Part shown: positions 49,201 to 58,418 of the stretch, one piece after another
How positions within the stretch are numbered: the first letter of the stretch is position 1
Layout: each line of letters begins with the position of its first letter
Source of the DNA: Archangium lansingense
GTDB taxonomy: Bacteria > Myxococcota > Myxococcia > Myxococcales > Myxococcaceae
Direction of reading: 5' to 3'
NCBI RefSeq assembly: GCF_026626635.1
Contig: NZ_JAPNKA010000002.1
Span: 1 to 64,000, forward strand
Length of the DNA stretch: 64,000 nucleotides
Made by a program: the position numbers and the translations under genes
Notes under the pieces: model-generated
What the model was told of the DNA's origin: nothing
What the model saw: only the letters and a program-made list of their open reading frames with translations
Database searches by the model: none

Positions 49201-49986
49201 TCATTCATTCCGAAACCACTCTGCCGGTATGCCCAACGCCGCGAGGATCCGCTCGGGCGAGGACTCGCCACTGACCTCGTTGGCAACCGGATAGGGCGGA
49301 AACTCTTCGGGCGGCCGTGCGAACTGCTCGATGCCCTCCCCTCCTTTCATCTTGGTCACAACAAATTTGTCTAGGCTTGGGGAGGCGCTCACAGCATACA
49401 CAGTCGCAAGAGGGAGTCGTTCCGAAATGGTGATGTCAGCGAACCCTATATTGCCTGTGCCACTAGAAATGAGGAGCCCTCGCGGGGTGTTCTCGAAGCG
49501 ATAGTGCCCCGGAGGAAACGGATCGTCGGCCTCCACCAGCACGCGGTGCGCCTCCTCCGCCCGGACTCCTTCTATCAACGCGACCGTCCGCAGCGGCTTC
49601 CTCCAGGGGGAGTCCGAAGTCTTCTCGCTTTCTGGCAGCGGACACCCGAGGGACTTCGCCAGAGAGTCCGGGTCCCTGTCCTCCAGGACATCTAGTGCAC
49701 CGTTTCGCCACGACATGACGGTCCACGGGTCGTTGGCGCGCTCAATCGAGTACACGGGTTCATCACATTCGAGCGACAGGGCCTCGGCGATCTGCATCTC
49801 GGCGCCGATGTCAATGGGGTCCGTCCCCACGATGGCATGGTAGCGACCACTGCCCGCGATGAACTCGAAGGGCAGCTCTTCTCCGTCCTCTTCATCCCAG
49901 TCCGGCATCGCGATGGCCAGGGCGCGGCTCTCCAGCCGTGCGGGCTCGCCGGGAGCCAGGACCGCCCAGAGTGGCCACCGACTCAT
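49201..49986 (-). CDS. Putative immunity protein for the adjacent nuclease toxin
   Basis: 261 residues starting MSRWPLWAVLAPGEPARLES, cytoplasmic, acidic, alpha/beta in appearance (AIVGTDPIDIGAEMQIAEAL, PWRKPLRTVALIEGVRAEEA). ATG 49986 overlaps the toxin stop (ATGA) and has GGAGG six bases upstream, so it is translationally coupled to the toxin gene. That coupling, strand and order are the signature of polymorphic-toxin immunity genes. The immunity family is not recognised, so the call rests on context. Confidence 0.7.
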   Translation of the reverse strand: MSRWPLWAVLAPGEPARLESRALAIAMPDWDEEDGEELPFEFIAGSGRYHAIVGTDPIDIGAEMQIAEALSLECDEPVYSIERANDPWTVMSWRNGALDVLEDRDPDSLAKSLGCPLPESEKTSDSPWRKPLRTVALIEGVRAEEAHRVLVEADDPFPPGHYRFENTPRGLLISSGTGNIGFADITISERLPLATVYAVSASPSLDKFVVTKMKGGEGIEQFARPPEEFPPYPVANEVSGESSPERILAALGIPAEWFRNE

Positions 49987-52900
49987 GGCGCACCTCCGGA
50001 CAGATCCTCTGGTAGCCGGAGGGCCCCGCGCCATTGTTTCGTCGTCTCCAAAATCTTCGCCTCCTCTATCTGTATGAGCGGCGTGCCTCGTGCGTTATCG
50101 TTGAGGAATCTGAGCAGCTTAGCCTTGGTCGGCCCGCTCAGCTTGTCTGTACTGACCAGAAACGGCGGCCCTCGAGGTGCCTTCGCTGCGTCCGTGAGTT
50201 GGTCGAGCAGGCGTTGGAGTTGCCGTACGAGCGCCTCCTGTTGTTCGTTGAGCCTGGCGCCGCCCTCTCTGGCCAACCAAGTATCAAGTGCCTTGCGCCA
50301 CCGGTTTTCGTTCCACCCCTTCACTTCCACCCCATGTTGAAGCTTCGGCCCCATCATGGCCGTCAGCACCTCGTCGATGATGTGCCCTCCTCCCATTTTT
50401 ACCTGCCGCCCAGTTAACTGGAATCCCGGGAAGAGCTTACGCGCGTTGTCCTCTGTCAGCATCTCCGTCGCGAGGCCTCGGAGTTGCTCACGCACCCTCC
50501 GCTGTAGCTTCAAATTCCCCGGTTCCGCCGCTGCGCGCTGGAAGTCTTTCCAGGGCGTCATCTTGTTCCTGCCCATGGCATTGAGATCCTTCAGGGTCAG
50601 CGATGTGGATCGCAGCCAACTCAGGTCCACCTTGTTCCGGCAGGCCTTCCTCGCCAGTGTAGCCACTGCCTCGGCTTCCAGCTCCGGGTGACTGACGAGC
50701 CAATCGGCCTCCTTCAGGAAGGCAAGCGGGTCCTTCAGGCTCCGTGCTCCTGAGTACCGCAGCAATTCCGCGAGCGCCGGCTTCACCGCACCGCGCGTGG
50801 AGGCGCGCAGCTTGTCCACTGCGGCGAGGTAGGCCTGGGCCTTGTCGGCCGGCAGCGCCGCCGCACGCCGTGCCACCGCACCGTAGGCACGCGCCATCTC
50901 CTGGCTCTCCGCCGCCAGCAGCTTCAACGCTTCCAGCGTCTTCTCGGCCTCCTGGGCCGCAAGCCCCGCGCCGCGAATGCCACCGAGGGCCCGTGCGGCG
51001 GCGATTTCCCCGCGTATGGCGAAGAAGGTCTGCTTGAAAGCCTCGGCGCCGCCAGGAAAGGGAAACCGCAGTCCGTCCGGTGTCGCAAGGGCCTTGCCCT
51101 CGGCGAGCATCCGCTCCAACGTCTTGGCCAGGGCCTGTATGGACTCCACGGACTCGCGCAGTCCCGCAGAGGCCCGGGCGCCGGACTGACTCAGCAGCAG
51201 CCCACCCCGGTACGCCAGTTCGCGCCAGATGCCCGAGTTGATGAGCTTGGACACGTCCCGCGCGGCCAGCGCGAGCAGTGCCAGGTCATGCACCGCGAGG
51301 AAGTACCGTCCCTCCGCCGTCCGCGACAGCTCTGCGCGGTAGGTGTCTACCACCGCCAGAGTCGTCAGCAGGGCCGTGCGGCCCACGAACTGACGTACCG
51401 CCGTCCTTTGCGCCGCGGCGAGGGCGCCTCCTTCTGCGGCGGTAGCCGGCACAACTGGCAGCAGCGGTGCCTTCGTCAATGCATACAGGGCGCGGTAAAA
51501 CGTGCGCATCTCGATGATGCGGATTACCGCCGCCCAGATAAGCGCTTTATCTGGCAGGGAGGCGTGCAGGGCCAACTCCATGGCCGTCATGAGTTGGGTG
51601 CGCGGCTGTGGCCCGTGGACTTCCACGCGCACCCACTCCAGCGGGTGAAAGGCGCGGCTACGTGTGCCCGCTTCCGTCGAAGAGCCGTAGCGGGCCTGGA
51701 AGTCGTGCTTCACCGGCTCGAAGTACAGGGCCATGCGCCGGGAGGCCCCTGGTGCCTCCTGGGGCAGCGCGGGCTCTGCTTCCAAGCTCACTCCCTTCTT
51801 CACGTCCCACGCCTCCGTTGCCACCAGCTTCGTGGGCACCAGCCCGGAGGACACGTTCACCAGGTATGCCGTCCCGCCTTCGTGCCCCAGCTCGAAGGTG
51901 GGCAGGTCGTCGAGCGAGCCGAGCACCAGTGGAAACGAGGCCAGCGCTTTCTGGGTAAAGGCCTGCCCCAGCAGCACCTTGTGCGGCGCGTTGCTGCCGA
52001 GCAGCTTGTCCAACGCTTCGCCCGAGGTGAGCCTGCGCTCCAGGGTGGGAAACTCCTCGGCGGGCATGGACAGCACCAACCGCCCGAGCAACTGGGCAGC
52101 GTCCTCCTCGAGAGCGTCGGAGGTGAGCGCTGAGCTGTTGAGGACGGTGTCGAAGATGCCCAGGCGCTCTTCCCGGGTGAGGAGGGAGAGCACGTCGTAG
52201 TCCAGCCCGTGGAGGGGCTCGGGCGCGTCCGGTGTGGCCCTGGCCAGGGCGGCAGTGAGAATCGCCCGCCGCAGGGCCGCCAGCTCGCCCGTGCCGCTTC
52301 CCACTCCCAGCCGCCAATCGTCCGGGCGGATGAAGACTGTCCCGGGGTAGTACCAGAAGAAGTCACCCGCGGGGTACTCCAGCGGTTCGGGGGCCCCCGC
52401 CGCGAGGCGGAAGTCAGCGCTGTAGCCACGCCAGCGCTCATCCTCCCCGGGGATGATGACGCGCGGGCCTCTGAGTGGAAGGTTGCGGAGCCGGATCTCC
52501 GCACGCTCCTGGGAGCGCTCTTCGGTGAGCAACTCCTGGAGGTAAACTTGAACGCTGGAGCCGTCCGGGAAGTAGAAGCGCCCCACCACGTCTCCAGGTG
52601 AGAGGACGGGTGAGCCATCCGTGACGGTGTAGCTCGTCGTCCAGCGCTGGGAGCGCAGGGCGATGGCCTTCTGCAGGGGCTCGGAGGACTCTCCGAGGAA
52701 GTGCCAGTCCTGGGCGAGCGTGTCTCCCAGCAGCCCGCGTGGCTTCGCCTCCCGCCAGGGCGCCAGTGTCTGGAGGTAGCTGTCGAAATAACTTTGGCCG
52801 GAGCCGTCTGGAATCTCCGAGCGCTGAGACCAGCGCAGGCCGCGCTCCACGAGCGCTTCGGCCCCGGGCCTGTCAAGGGACTCCGCCGAGAGCTGCGCGC

Positions 52901-53744
52901 GGCTCCATGTGCTATCCGCTTTCAGTCGCTCGTCCAGGGCGCCGCGCACCTGCGCGAGGAGCTCGGGCCGCAAGGCGGGTGGATGGCGCACGCGCACACA
53001 CTGGCGTGGCTCGCCTTCCGCGTTGGGGGGCGCCGGGCGGGGCTCGAAGTCGAAGGCGCCCACCGCGGCCGCCTCCCCGAAGAGTCGCGAGGCGAGCTCC
53101 TCCCGAGAGGCGTACGCGGGAACCCAGAGCAACTCCGGACGCTCTGGGTCCACCTGGACGGGGAGCGGAGCCTGCTGGGGTGAGAGGAAGGCCAGCGCGC
53201 TGTCCGCCTCGTCCTCCGGCGTGCCCTCTTGCTCCGTCTCAACCAGCTCGTCCTCGAGCCACTCTGGCGGAATGTCCTCCATGGGGGGGAGGCGCCAGGT
53301 GCGCTCCAGGGCAGGCGTGTCTTTGTGGCCCCAATCATAGGTGAGGGTGAGCACCCCTCCGGCGCCCACTCCCTCCGGGACGTCCACCTCCACCTCTTCC
53401 CGGCCCGGCTCGGGACTCACCAGCCGGGGCAGCGGCGCGGGCGGGTAGCCCCTGCGTGGCTCCACCCGCAGCCGCGTGCCCTCGCCCCAGAGGAGCTCGC
53501 CAGCGGCGACAACCTCATCGCCTGCCTCCACCACGAGGGTGCCGGGATCCATAACCCGGAGGGAGAGCACGTCCCCCTTCCAATCTTCCACGCGGGGGCT
53601 AGGGGCTTTGGCTCGCGCATGCGCTTCGGCCGAGAGCGTCACCTGCTCTCGTCTCAGCTCTTCGCCGGACGCGCTGGTGCTGGCGACGAGGCAGCTTGCG
53701 AGCAGGAGGGCCTGGAGGCTCTTTGCATGGGCGGCTTCACGCAC
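49983..53744 (-). CDS. Lipoprotein-type polymorphic toxin with C-terminal nuclease domain
   Basis: 1253 residues from GTG 53744. The N-terminus (VREAAHAKSLQALLLASCLV) has a LASC lipobox at about residue 18, predicting a lipid-anchored exported protein. A long beta-rich then helical body (about 20-1000) resembles myxobacterial outer-membrane-exchange or contact-delivered toxins. The last ~150 residues contain HIIDEVLTAMMG then GVEVKGWNE, with Asp about 1124 and E-x-K about 1140-1142, a PD-(D/E)XK nuclease pattern. The downstream gene overlaps by four bases and is the presumed immunity gene. A longer reading to 53831 is Arg-rich and lacks a signal, so it is rejected. Confidence 0.75.
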   Translation of the reverse strand: MREAAHAKSLQALLLASCLVASTSASGEELRREQVTLSAEAHARAKAPSPRVEDWKGDVLSLRVMDPGTLVVEAGDEVVAAGELLWGEGTRLRVEPRRGYPPAPLPRLVSPEPGREEVEVDVPEGVGAGGVLTLTYDWGHKDTPALERTWRLPPMEDIPPEWLEDELVETEQEGTPEDEADSALAFLSPQQAPLPVQVDPERPELLWVPAYASREELASRLFGEAAAVGAFDFEPRPAPPNAEGEPRQCVRVRHPPALRPELLAQVRGALDERLKADSTWSRAQLSAESLDRPGAEALVERGLRWSQRSEIPDGSGQSYFDSYLQTLAPWREAKPRGLLGDTLAQDWHFLGESSEPLQKAIALRSQRWTTSYTVTDGSPVLSPGDVVGRFYFPDGSSVQVYLQELLTEERSQERAEIRLRNLPLRGPRVIIPGEDERWRGYSADFRLAAGAPEPLEYPAGDFFWYYPGTVFIRPDDWRLGVGSGTGELAALRRAILTAALARATPDAPEPLHGLDYDVLSLLTREERLGIFDTVLNSSALTSDALEEDAAQLLGRLVLSMPAEEFPTLERRLTSGEALDKLLGSNAPHKVLLGQAFTQKALASFPLVLGSLDDLPTFELGHEGGTAYLVNVSSGLVPTKLVATEAWDVKKGVSLEAEPALPQEAPGASRRMALYFEPVKHDFQARYGSSTEAGTRSRAFHPLEWVRVEVHGPQPRTQLMTAMELALHASLPDKALIWAAVIRIIEMRTFYRALYALTKAPLLPVVPATAAEGGALAAAQRTAVRQFVGRTALLTTLAVVDTYRAELSRTAEGRYFLAVHDLALLALAARDVSKLINSGIWRELAYRGGLLLSQSGARASAGLRESVESIQALAKTLERMLAEGKALATPDGLRFPFPGGAEAFKQTFFAIRGEIAAARALGGIRGAGLAAQEAEKTLEALKLLAAESQEMARAYGAVARRAAALPADKAQAYLAAVDKLRASTRGAVKPALAELLRYSGARSLKDPLAFLKEADWLVSHPELEAEAVATLARKACRNKVDLSWLRSTSLTLKDLNAMGRNKMTPWKDFQRAAAEPGNLKLQRRVREQLRGLATEMLTEDNARKLFPGFQLTGRQVKMGGGHIIDEVLTAMMGPKLQHGVEVKGWNENRWRKALDTWLAREGGARLNEQQEALVRQLQRLLDQLTDAAKAPRGPPFLVSTDKLSGPTKAKLLRFLNDNARGTPLIQIEEAKILETTKQWRGALRLPEDLSGGAP

Positions 53745-54152
53745 GTTCCCACCCCTGTGCTGTTTCGGCCACCTCCCACGCCTCCGCCGCGCACGCCGCC
53801 TGCTGACCGAGGACAAGTAGCGCCAGCGCACTGGCCTCCCGCCTCGGCCAGCCTCGCCGCAGTGCTGGCCGTGGCGCTCCTCGTGTCACCGCGCCCGCCC
53901 CCACCTCAGAACCGCGGTGCTTCTCCATGTGTCGCGCCTTTCCCCCAGGTGAAACAACCCTGAAGGATAGGATGCGGGCCGCCCAACCAGACAGGGGGGG
54001 AAGGTGCTCACGCGGGGACGGGAGATGACTCGCCCCTCTTGACGGCGCCCGCTCCGCACGCTTGCGGCGTAGCCTGTGGAGGGAGCCACCCTGCCAGACG
54101 CTTAGTTCAGAGCGCATGCAATTACGTGCGCTTTGGCCTTGCTCTCCTCTGC
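53745..54152. promoter_or_regulatory. Divergent region with operator site G (54114-54129)
   Basis: About 400 bases between the toxin gene (minus) and the gene at 54153 (plus). GCATGCAATTACGTGC at 54114-54129 is a plasmid-wide operator copy ending 23 bases before the ATG. The rest shows no gene; the toxin promoter must also lie here. Confidence 0.6.
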
Positions 54153-55172
54153 ATGACAACTCAGAAACCGGTAGTCCTCTTTACCTACGCCCACTTGGAG
54201 GAGAGCGCCGACTCGGCCGCTCCTTCTACACCGACCCCGCCCACTTACCGCCCTGGGGAGCTGCTGCCCGATCCCCGCCACGAGCTCCACTTGGAGGCCG
54301 AGGGCGTCGAATTCGGACCCGGGGAGGAGGTGCGCTACCCACCTGTGCCCGAGCGTATCCGCCTGCTCACCGCCTGCGCGAAGGAGGGCCCGAGCCAGAT
54401 GGCGGAACGTTGCCTCGCGCACCTGGCGGCGCTCGACCGGCCCACCGCAGTGGAGATCGCCCGCGCGTGGAGCACCATGGAGCTGCCGGACGGCGCCCAG
54501 TCGATTGTTGCCGCCCTGCTCAACTTCCCCGCCGCCGGCGCGCTCGAGACCTTCCTGGACAGCCTCGGGCTAACGGACCAACTCCACCTGGACTTGGCTG
54601 AGCACGAGGAGCGCCCGGCGACGCTGCAGGAGGTCCTGCTCCACCGAGGGCGGGCCCACCTCTTCTCCCTCAAGCGTCGCCAACACAGCGTCCGCCACGA
54701 TGTGCTCATGCGCGAGCTCGCCTCCCTCGCCAGCGGTGCCCTTGACGGACTCCACCTGGAGCAGATGCCCCCGGCCGAGGAGCAGCTCGATGACGAGGAC
54801 GTGGAGGGGGGCCTCGTCGGTGAGCAGGAGGACGAAGACGACTTCCGCGAATACGCAGCCGCCGAGCAGCTCGTCGCCCGTAGCGGTAGCAAACGCTACG
54901 AGGCGCCTGCGAAGGACGACGTGTCCGTCGATGAGGATGACGACTACATCGACGCCTACGCGCTCCTCGACTTCCTCAACGCCCTGGCCCAGGACAGGGG
55001 CCGCGGCGAGCGCTGGGTGCTCTTCGACACGGACGGAGAGGCCTGCGTCGTCGTGGCGGGCCCTGCCGCTGCCCTGGAGGCTCTCCAGGCCCGAGGCCTA
55101 ATACCGGAGACCTCTCCCAAACGACTCGCCTCGCTGGCGGCGCGGTTTGGGCGCGAGCCCTCCGGAGCCTAG
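54153..55172 (+). CDS. Acidic hypothetical protein, operator-controlled
   Basis: 339 residues, not recognised. An N-terminal Pro/Thr-rich part (APSTPTPPTYRPGELLPDPR) is followed by a helical domain (LLTACAKEGPSQMAERCLAH, LNFPAAGALETFLDSLGL), then a very acidic linker (about 205-225, DDEDVEGGLVGEQEDEDDF). The C-terminal alpha/beta part includes RWVLFDTDGEACVVVAGPAA. It is the third unknown gene led by the plasmid operator (site G). Operator control suggests it belongs to the plasmid backbone, although the neighbours are cargo. Antirestriction proteins are often this acidic, but no family motif is seen. Confidence 0.7.
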   Translation: MTTQKPVVLFTYAHLEESADSAAPSTPTPPTYRPGELLPDPRHELHLEAEGVEFGPGEEVRYPPVPERIRLLTACAKEGPSQMAERCLAHLAALDRPTAVEIARAWSTMELPDGAQSIVAALLNFPAAGALETFLDSLGLTDQLHLDLAEHEERPATLQEVLLHRGRAHLFSLKRRQHSVRHDVLMRELASLASGALDGLHLEQMPPAEEQLDDEDVEGGLVGEQEDEDDFREYAAAEQLVARSGSKRYEAPAKDDVSVDEDDDYIDAYALLDFLNALAQDRGRGERWVLFDTDGEACVVVAGPAAALEALQARGLIPETSPKRLASLAARFGREPSGA

Positions 55173-55178
55173 CCAGCT

Positions 55179-55214
55179 ACTTGAAGGTGACGTTCTCCAC
55201 GACGAACTCCCGGC
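55179..55214. repeat. 36-bp direct repeat flanking the HNH-HTH gene, left copy
   Basis: ACTTGAAGGTGACGTTCTCC ... matches 56745-56780 in 31 of 36 positions. On the minus strand each copy ends an open reading frame with the tail RE(F/L)V(V/L)EN(V/A)TFK-stop, so both look like 3' ends of related genes. Confidence 0.65.
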
Positions 55215-55235
55215 TACGGGCCGAAAGGTTGCCCA

Positions 55236-56750
55236 ATGAGCGCGAAACACCGTCCAGATCGCATCGCACTACTCAGTCGGTTCATGGTGAAAACCTACTG
55301 TGACCCCACGACTCGCTGCTGGGAGTGGACCGGCGCGAGCAACCAGACGACCGGCTACGGCTCAATCCACGTCGGAGAGAAGAATGTTACCGCTCACCGG
55401 CTCGCGATCATTCTATTCCGTCGCCGGCACCTCCGGCCGGGCGAAGTCGTGCGGCACCAGTGCAACAATCGCAGTTGCGTAAATCCGGATCATCTTCTGG
55501 TTGGGTCACATGCCGACAATATGCGCGACATGGCGTTGGCCGGGCGAACCCGAGCGCGCCTGTCCTCTCGACAAGTTCAAGAGCTCCGGGTCCGCCGCGC
55601 ACAAGGAGAATCCGTCGTCAGCCTCGCTGCTCATTTTGGTCTGAGCCCCGGGGCTGCCAGTCAGATTGCAACCGGGCGAACGTACAAGCACGCTCCCGGA
55701 CCGCTCACCCAGGCGAAGTTCAGCGCTTCTGGGCCACTACAAGACGATGATGGTCGCCGCGCATACATAAAAAGGCAAACCGCTGTTGACGCAGCCACCA
55801 GGTGCTGGGTCTGGCAGGGGCCCACATCTCCGTCTGGCTATGGCCGCTACGGCGACGAGGCTGCCCACCGAGTGAGCTTCCGGCTCTTCAAAGGACCCGC
55901 TTCGCCTGGGATGCACGTCCACCACATTTGCCGCAATCGAATGTGTGTCAACCCCGACCACCTTCGAACAGTGTCTCCACGGGAAAACCTCGCCTACAGA
56001 GTCCTCCCGCGCGGAGAGCGACATCACGGCGCCAAGCTTTCAGATGCGCAGGTGCGAGAAATCCGAGAGCGGTACGTTTTCGGCCGCGAAAGCGGCGTTG
56101 CCCTTGGGAAAGAGTTCGGTGTGAACTCGCCGGCGATTACTGCCTTGGTCCGAGGCGTCAGGCGGCTGGAGGCTGGCGGCCCAACGCTTCAACACACCCT
56201 CCCCAAGTGGACCAATCGAAGCCTGCGCGACGGGGATGCTCTCGCCATTAGGACTCGGTACGCGTCCGGCCAAGCCTCGATGGGTGAGCTTGCGAAGCAG
56301 TTCAGGACGACAGCCTCGGTCATTCAGAACATCGTCGACGGCAAGACCTACTTGTGGGCCGGCGGCCCTCGTGTTCCGCGTCCTGAGCGGAAGTGGCTCC
56401 GGATGCCCAGGGCGACGATTGTAGAGATGCGCGAGAGGGCTCACGCGAATCCACTGCTCACGCTTGAGCGACTCGGAGAGGAGTACTCTGTGTGTGTCGC
56501 AACTGTAATTAAGATCCTGCGGCATGACACGTACAAGGAAGCAGGAGGGCCGCGCGTCATCCGTTCCGCGCAGAGTCGTGGTCGCCCTAACCTTCTTCTA
56601 CGTCGCCTCTCCGACTCCGACGCGAGAGCAATCCGTGCCGCATACGCACCCGGCCGTGTTTCCATGGCAGCGCTTGGGGCACGGTACGGAGTTACCCACA
56701 AGGCGGTGGCGGCGCTGCTTGCTGGGAAGACCTACCGCTCCATCACTTGA
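55236..56750 (+). CDS. Double-HNH endonuclease with five HTH repeats (homing-type)
   Basis: 504 residues. Two HNH_3-type modules are visible: H74, C76 and C81-VNPDH (about 71-87) and HHICRNRMCVNPDHL (about 229-243). Each is preceded by a CWEW/CWVW and GYG strand. Five helix-turn-helix repeats of about 45 residues, spaced by the AGGP linker, lie at about 109-150, 268-313, 330-375, 390-435 and 458-502 (for example LSDAQVREIRERYVFGRESG and LSDSDARAIRAAYAPGRVSM). This is the plan of homing endonucleases that use tandem HTH modules to read a long site. The ATG has GAAAGG upstream. Direct repeats bracket it, and its stop codon lies within the right repeat. Confidence 0.85.
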   Translation: MSAKHRPDRIALLSRFMVKTYCDPTTRCWEWTGASNQTTGYGSIHVGEKNVTAHRLAIILFRRRHLRPGEVVRHQCNNRSCVNPDHLLVGSHADNMRDMALAGRTRARLSSRQVQELRVRRAQGESVVSLAAHFGLSPGAASQIATGRTYKHAPGPLTQAKFSASGPLQDDDGRRAYIKRQTAVDAATRCWVWQGPTSPSGYGRYGDEAAHRVSFRLFKGPASPGMHVHHICRNRMCVNPDHLRTVSPRENLAYRVLPRGERHHGAKLSDAQVREIRERYVFGRESGVALGKEFGVNSPAITALVRGVRRLEAGGPTLQHTLPKWTNRSLRDGDALAIRTRYASGQASMGELAKQFRTTASVIQNIVDGKTYLWAGGPRVPRPERKWLRMPRATIVEMRERAHANPLLTLERLGEEYSVCVATVIKILRHDTYKEAGGPRVIRSAQSRGRPNLLLRRLSDSDARAIRAAYAPGRVSMAALGARYGVTHKAVAALLAGKTYRSIT

Positions 56751-56780
56751 AGGTGGCGTTCTCCAGGACGAGTTCGCGGC
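56745..56780. repeat. 36-bp direct repeat flanking the HNH-HTH gene, right copy
   Basis: ACTTGAAGGTGGCGTTCTCC ..., 31 of 36 identical to 55179-55214. The HNH gene's TGA (56748-56750) falls inside it. Confidence 0.65.
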
Positions 56781-57197
56781 CGCGTCCCCTCAGTTTGGGC
56801 GTGTATGCGCCCGGCACTGCCTGCATCTGGAGTGAGCGCCCGCACCACAGCCAGAGCCTCAACCGAATTGGAAACCAGCGTAGCCTCCTTCTTCTGGTCT
56901 GTCGCCCCCGCTGCTCACCACCTTGCCAGGCCTCCCCTCCCCCACAGTGGGCTCCTCGAGAAGCGCCCCGTCCTCGTCCCGCCCGCGAGGACCCCCCGGG
57001 CAGGCGGCCCAACTCGTCCGCCTTCAACATGTCCCCTCTTCGCCTTCTGTTCCATTCAACATCATACAAACCCACAACTCTTGAAGACGAAAATAAAACA
57101 CGAATTTCCGGAAAGTATTTACGAGTGCGAAAGCACAGAGGAATATTGGCCGACCACCTGCGCCTGTCGTGCAGGTGATTCTGAGGAGAACTTTGTC
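56751..57197. other. Intergenic stretch with AT-rich promoter-like segment
   Basis: The first half shows only shadows plus the gene-tail remnant on the minus strand (RELVLENATFK). From about 57040 to 57180 the base composition drops sharply in GC, unique in this part of the window. It probably holds the promoter of the small exported protein at 57198. No exact -35/-10 pair stands out. Confidence 0.45.
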
Positions 57198-57554
57198 ATG
57201 CTCCGACTCCCTGTAGTGGCGGTGGGTTTGATGATGGCAGCGCTGTCCAGTCATTCAAACGCGAAAGGCATATCGGGCCCCAGCGGGGCCACTTTGCAAG
57301 ACGAGTTTGCGGCACAACAGGCGACGCCTATGGCAGTGGCCCAAAAGGTCTGCGTCATCATTGGGGAAGGATCCATAGGGGATTCGGGCTACGTGAGCGT
57401 GACTCCCGTTCCTTCGACATGGACCATTGCTACGTGTCAAAGACTTGCCGCCGGCGGGAGACAACGGTGGATGCTGGGATGCTTCTTCGACAACAGCTTT
57501 TCATTTGGCGCTGGAGGAGCGTCTAGGCCCAGTCCGAACTGTGGTTGGAAATAG
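57198..57554 (+). CDS. Small secreted protein
   Basis: 118 residues. Signal peptide MLRLPVVAVGLMMAALSSHS with cleavage after NA, then KGISGPSG. The mature part has four Cys (KVCVIIGEG, IATCQRL, LGCFFDN, PNCGWK), suggesting two disulphides. ATG 57198 has GAGGAGA at ideal distance. The adjacent DNA is AT-rich compared with the plasmid, so the gene is probably of different origin. Function unknown; an exported effector or inhibitor is possible. Confidence 0.65.
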   Translation: MLRLPVVAVGLMMAALSSHSNAKGISGPSGATLQDEFAAQQATPMAVAQKVCVIIGEGSIGDSGYVSVTPVPSTWTIATCQRLAAGGRQRWMLGCFFDNSFSFGAGGASRPSPNCGWK

Positions 57555-57795
57555 CATCGCAGAGCCGAGTTGCCGCACCGCGCGCTGGTACTCGGCCACC
57601 ACAGCGGGCACCGACCGGGTGTTGCGTGCACCTGGGGTCTGTCACCAAAGACGATCCGGAGACCTCCTGCTGCCTGCGCCATGGGACGCGCTAGCGCGCG
57701 GCTGCCGCCACGCAGCGGGAAGTGCTGCGCTCGTCCCCCTGTTAAGCAGGAGGCGCCAATCGGCACCCGGAGCGAACCATGGCCCAGCACGGTAC

Positions 57796-58418
57796 GGAGG
57801 CAAGCACTGCCGCTCGTCCCCCATGGTGGGCCTGGAGCTGCACCGCCTTGCGCCCCTGGAGCAGCCCCTCAGCCGGGCCCTGGACGTGCGGGACAAGCGC
57901 CGCTTCCTCCGCACGGTGAAGGAGCATGGCACCCTGCGCGACCAGGCCGTGTGCGAGCTGCTCATCGCCACCGCCATGCGCGAGGACGAGCTCGTCCACG
58001 TGAAGCTCGAGGACCTGGAGCTGGGCGAGCGCCGCGGCTGGGTGACGGTGAATGGCAAGGGCTCGCGCCAGCCCACCCTCCCCCTCCACCGCGACGTGCG
58101 CCGCATCCTCACCACCTGGCTCGCCGCCCGCCCCGCCCTGGGCGAATACCTCTTCTCCCAGGCCGCTACGGCGACGCGCTCGACACCAGCTCCATCCGCC
58201 GCCTCGTGGACAAGTACGAGCGCCTCTCCGGTGTCGCCGGCGTCAGCCCCCACGTCCTGCGCCACACCACCCTCACCGAGCTGGCTCGTCAGAAGAAGCA
58301 GGACCTCGCCCTCGTCGCCGCCCTGGCGGGCCACTCGAAGCTCGCCACCACCGCCATCTACGTGCAGCCCAACATGCAGGACCTGGAGGCCGCCGTGGAC
58401 TCCCTCATGGAGGATTGA
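57796..58418 (+). pseudogene. Truncated, frameshifted copy of the Xer-like recombinase
   Basis: Homology to the recombinase at 46829 starts abruptly near 57796 (at the SPVAGLELHRLAPL region), so the N-terminal domain is missing. A 2-base insertion at about 58151-58158 (CTCTTCTCCCAGG for CTCTTCCCAGG) shifts the frame. Downstream, HVLRHTTLTEL and TAIYVQPNMQ are restored in the second frame up to the SLMED end. The gene is dead, but the 3' end is well conserved. It sits just upstream of the ImmA/IrrE two-gene unit. Confidence 0.9.

Noticed and set aside
53745..53831. Longer N-terminus of the 1253-residue toxin (start 53831)
   Set aside because: The added 29 residues are Arg-rich and would bury the signal peptide; the GTG at 53744 places the lipobox correctly.
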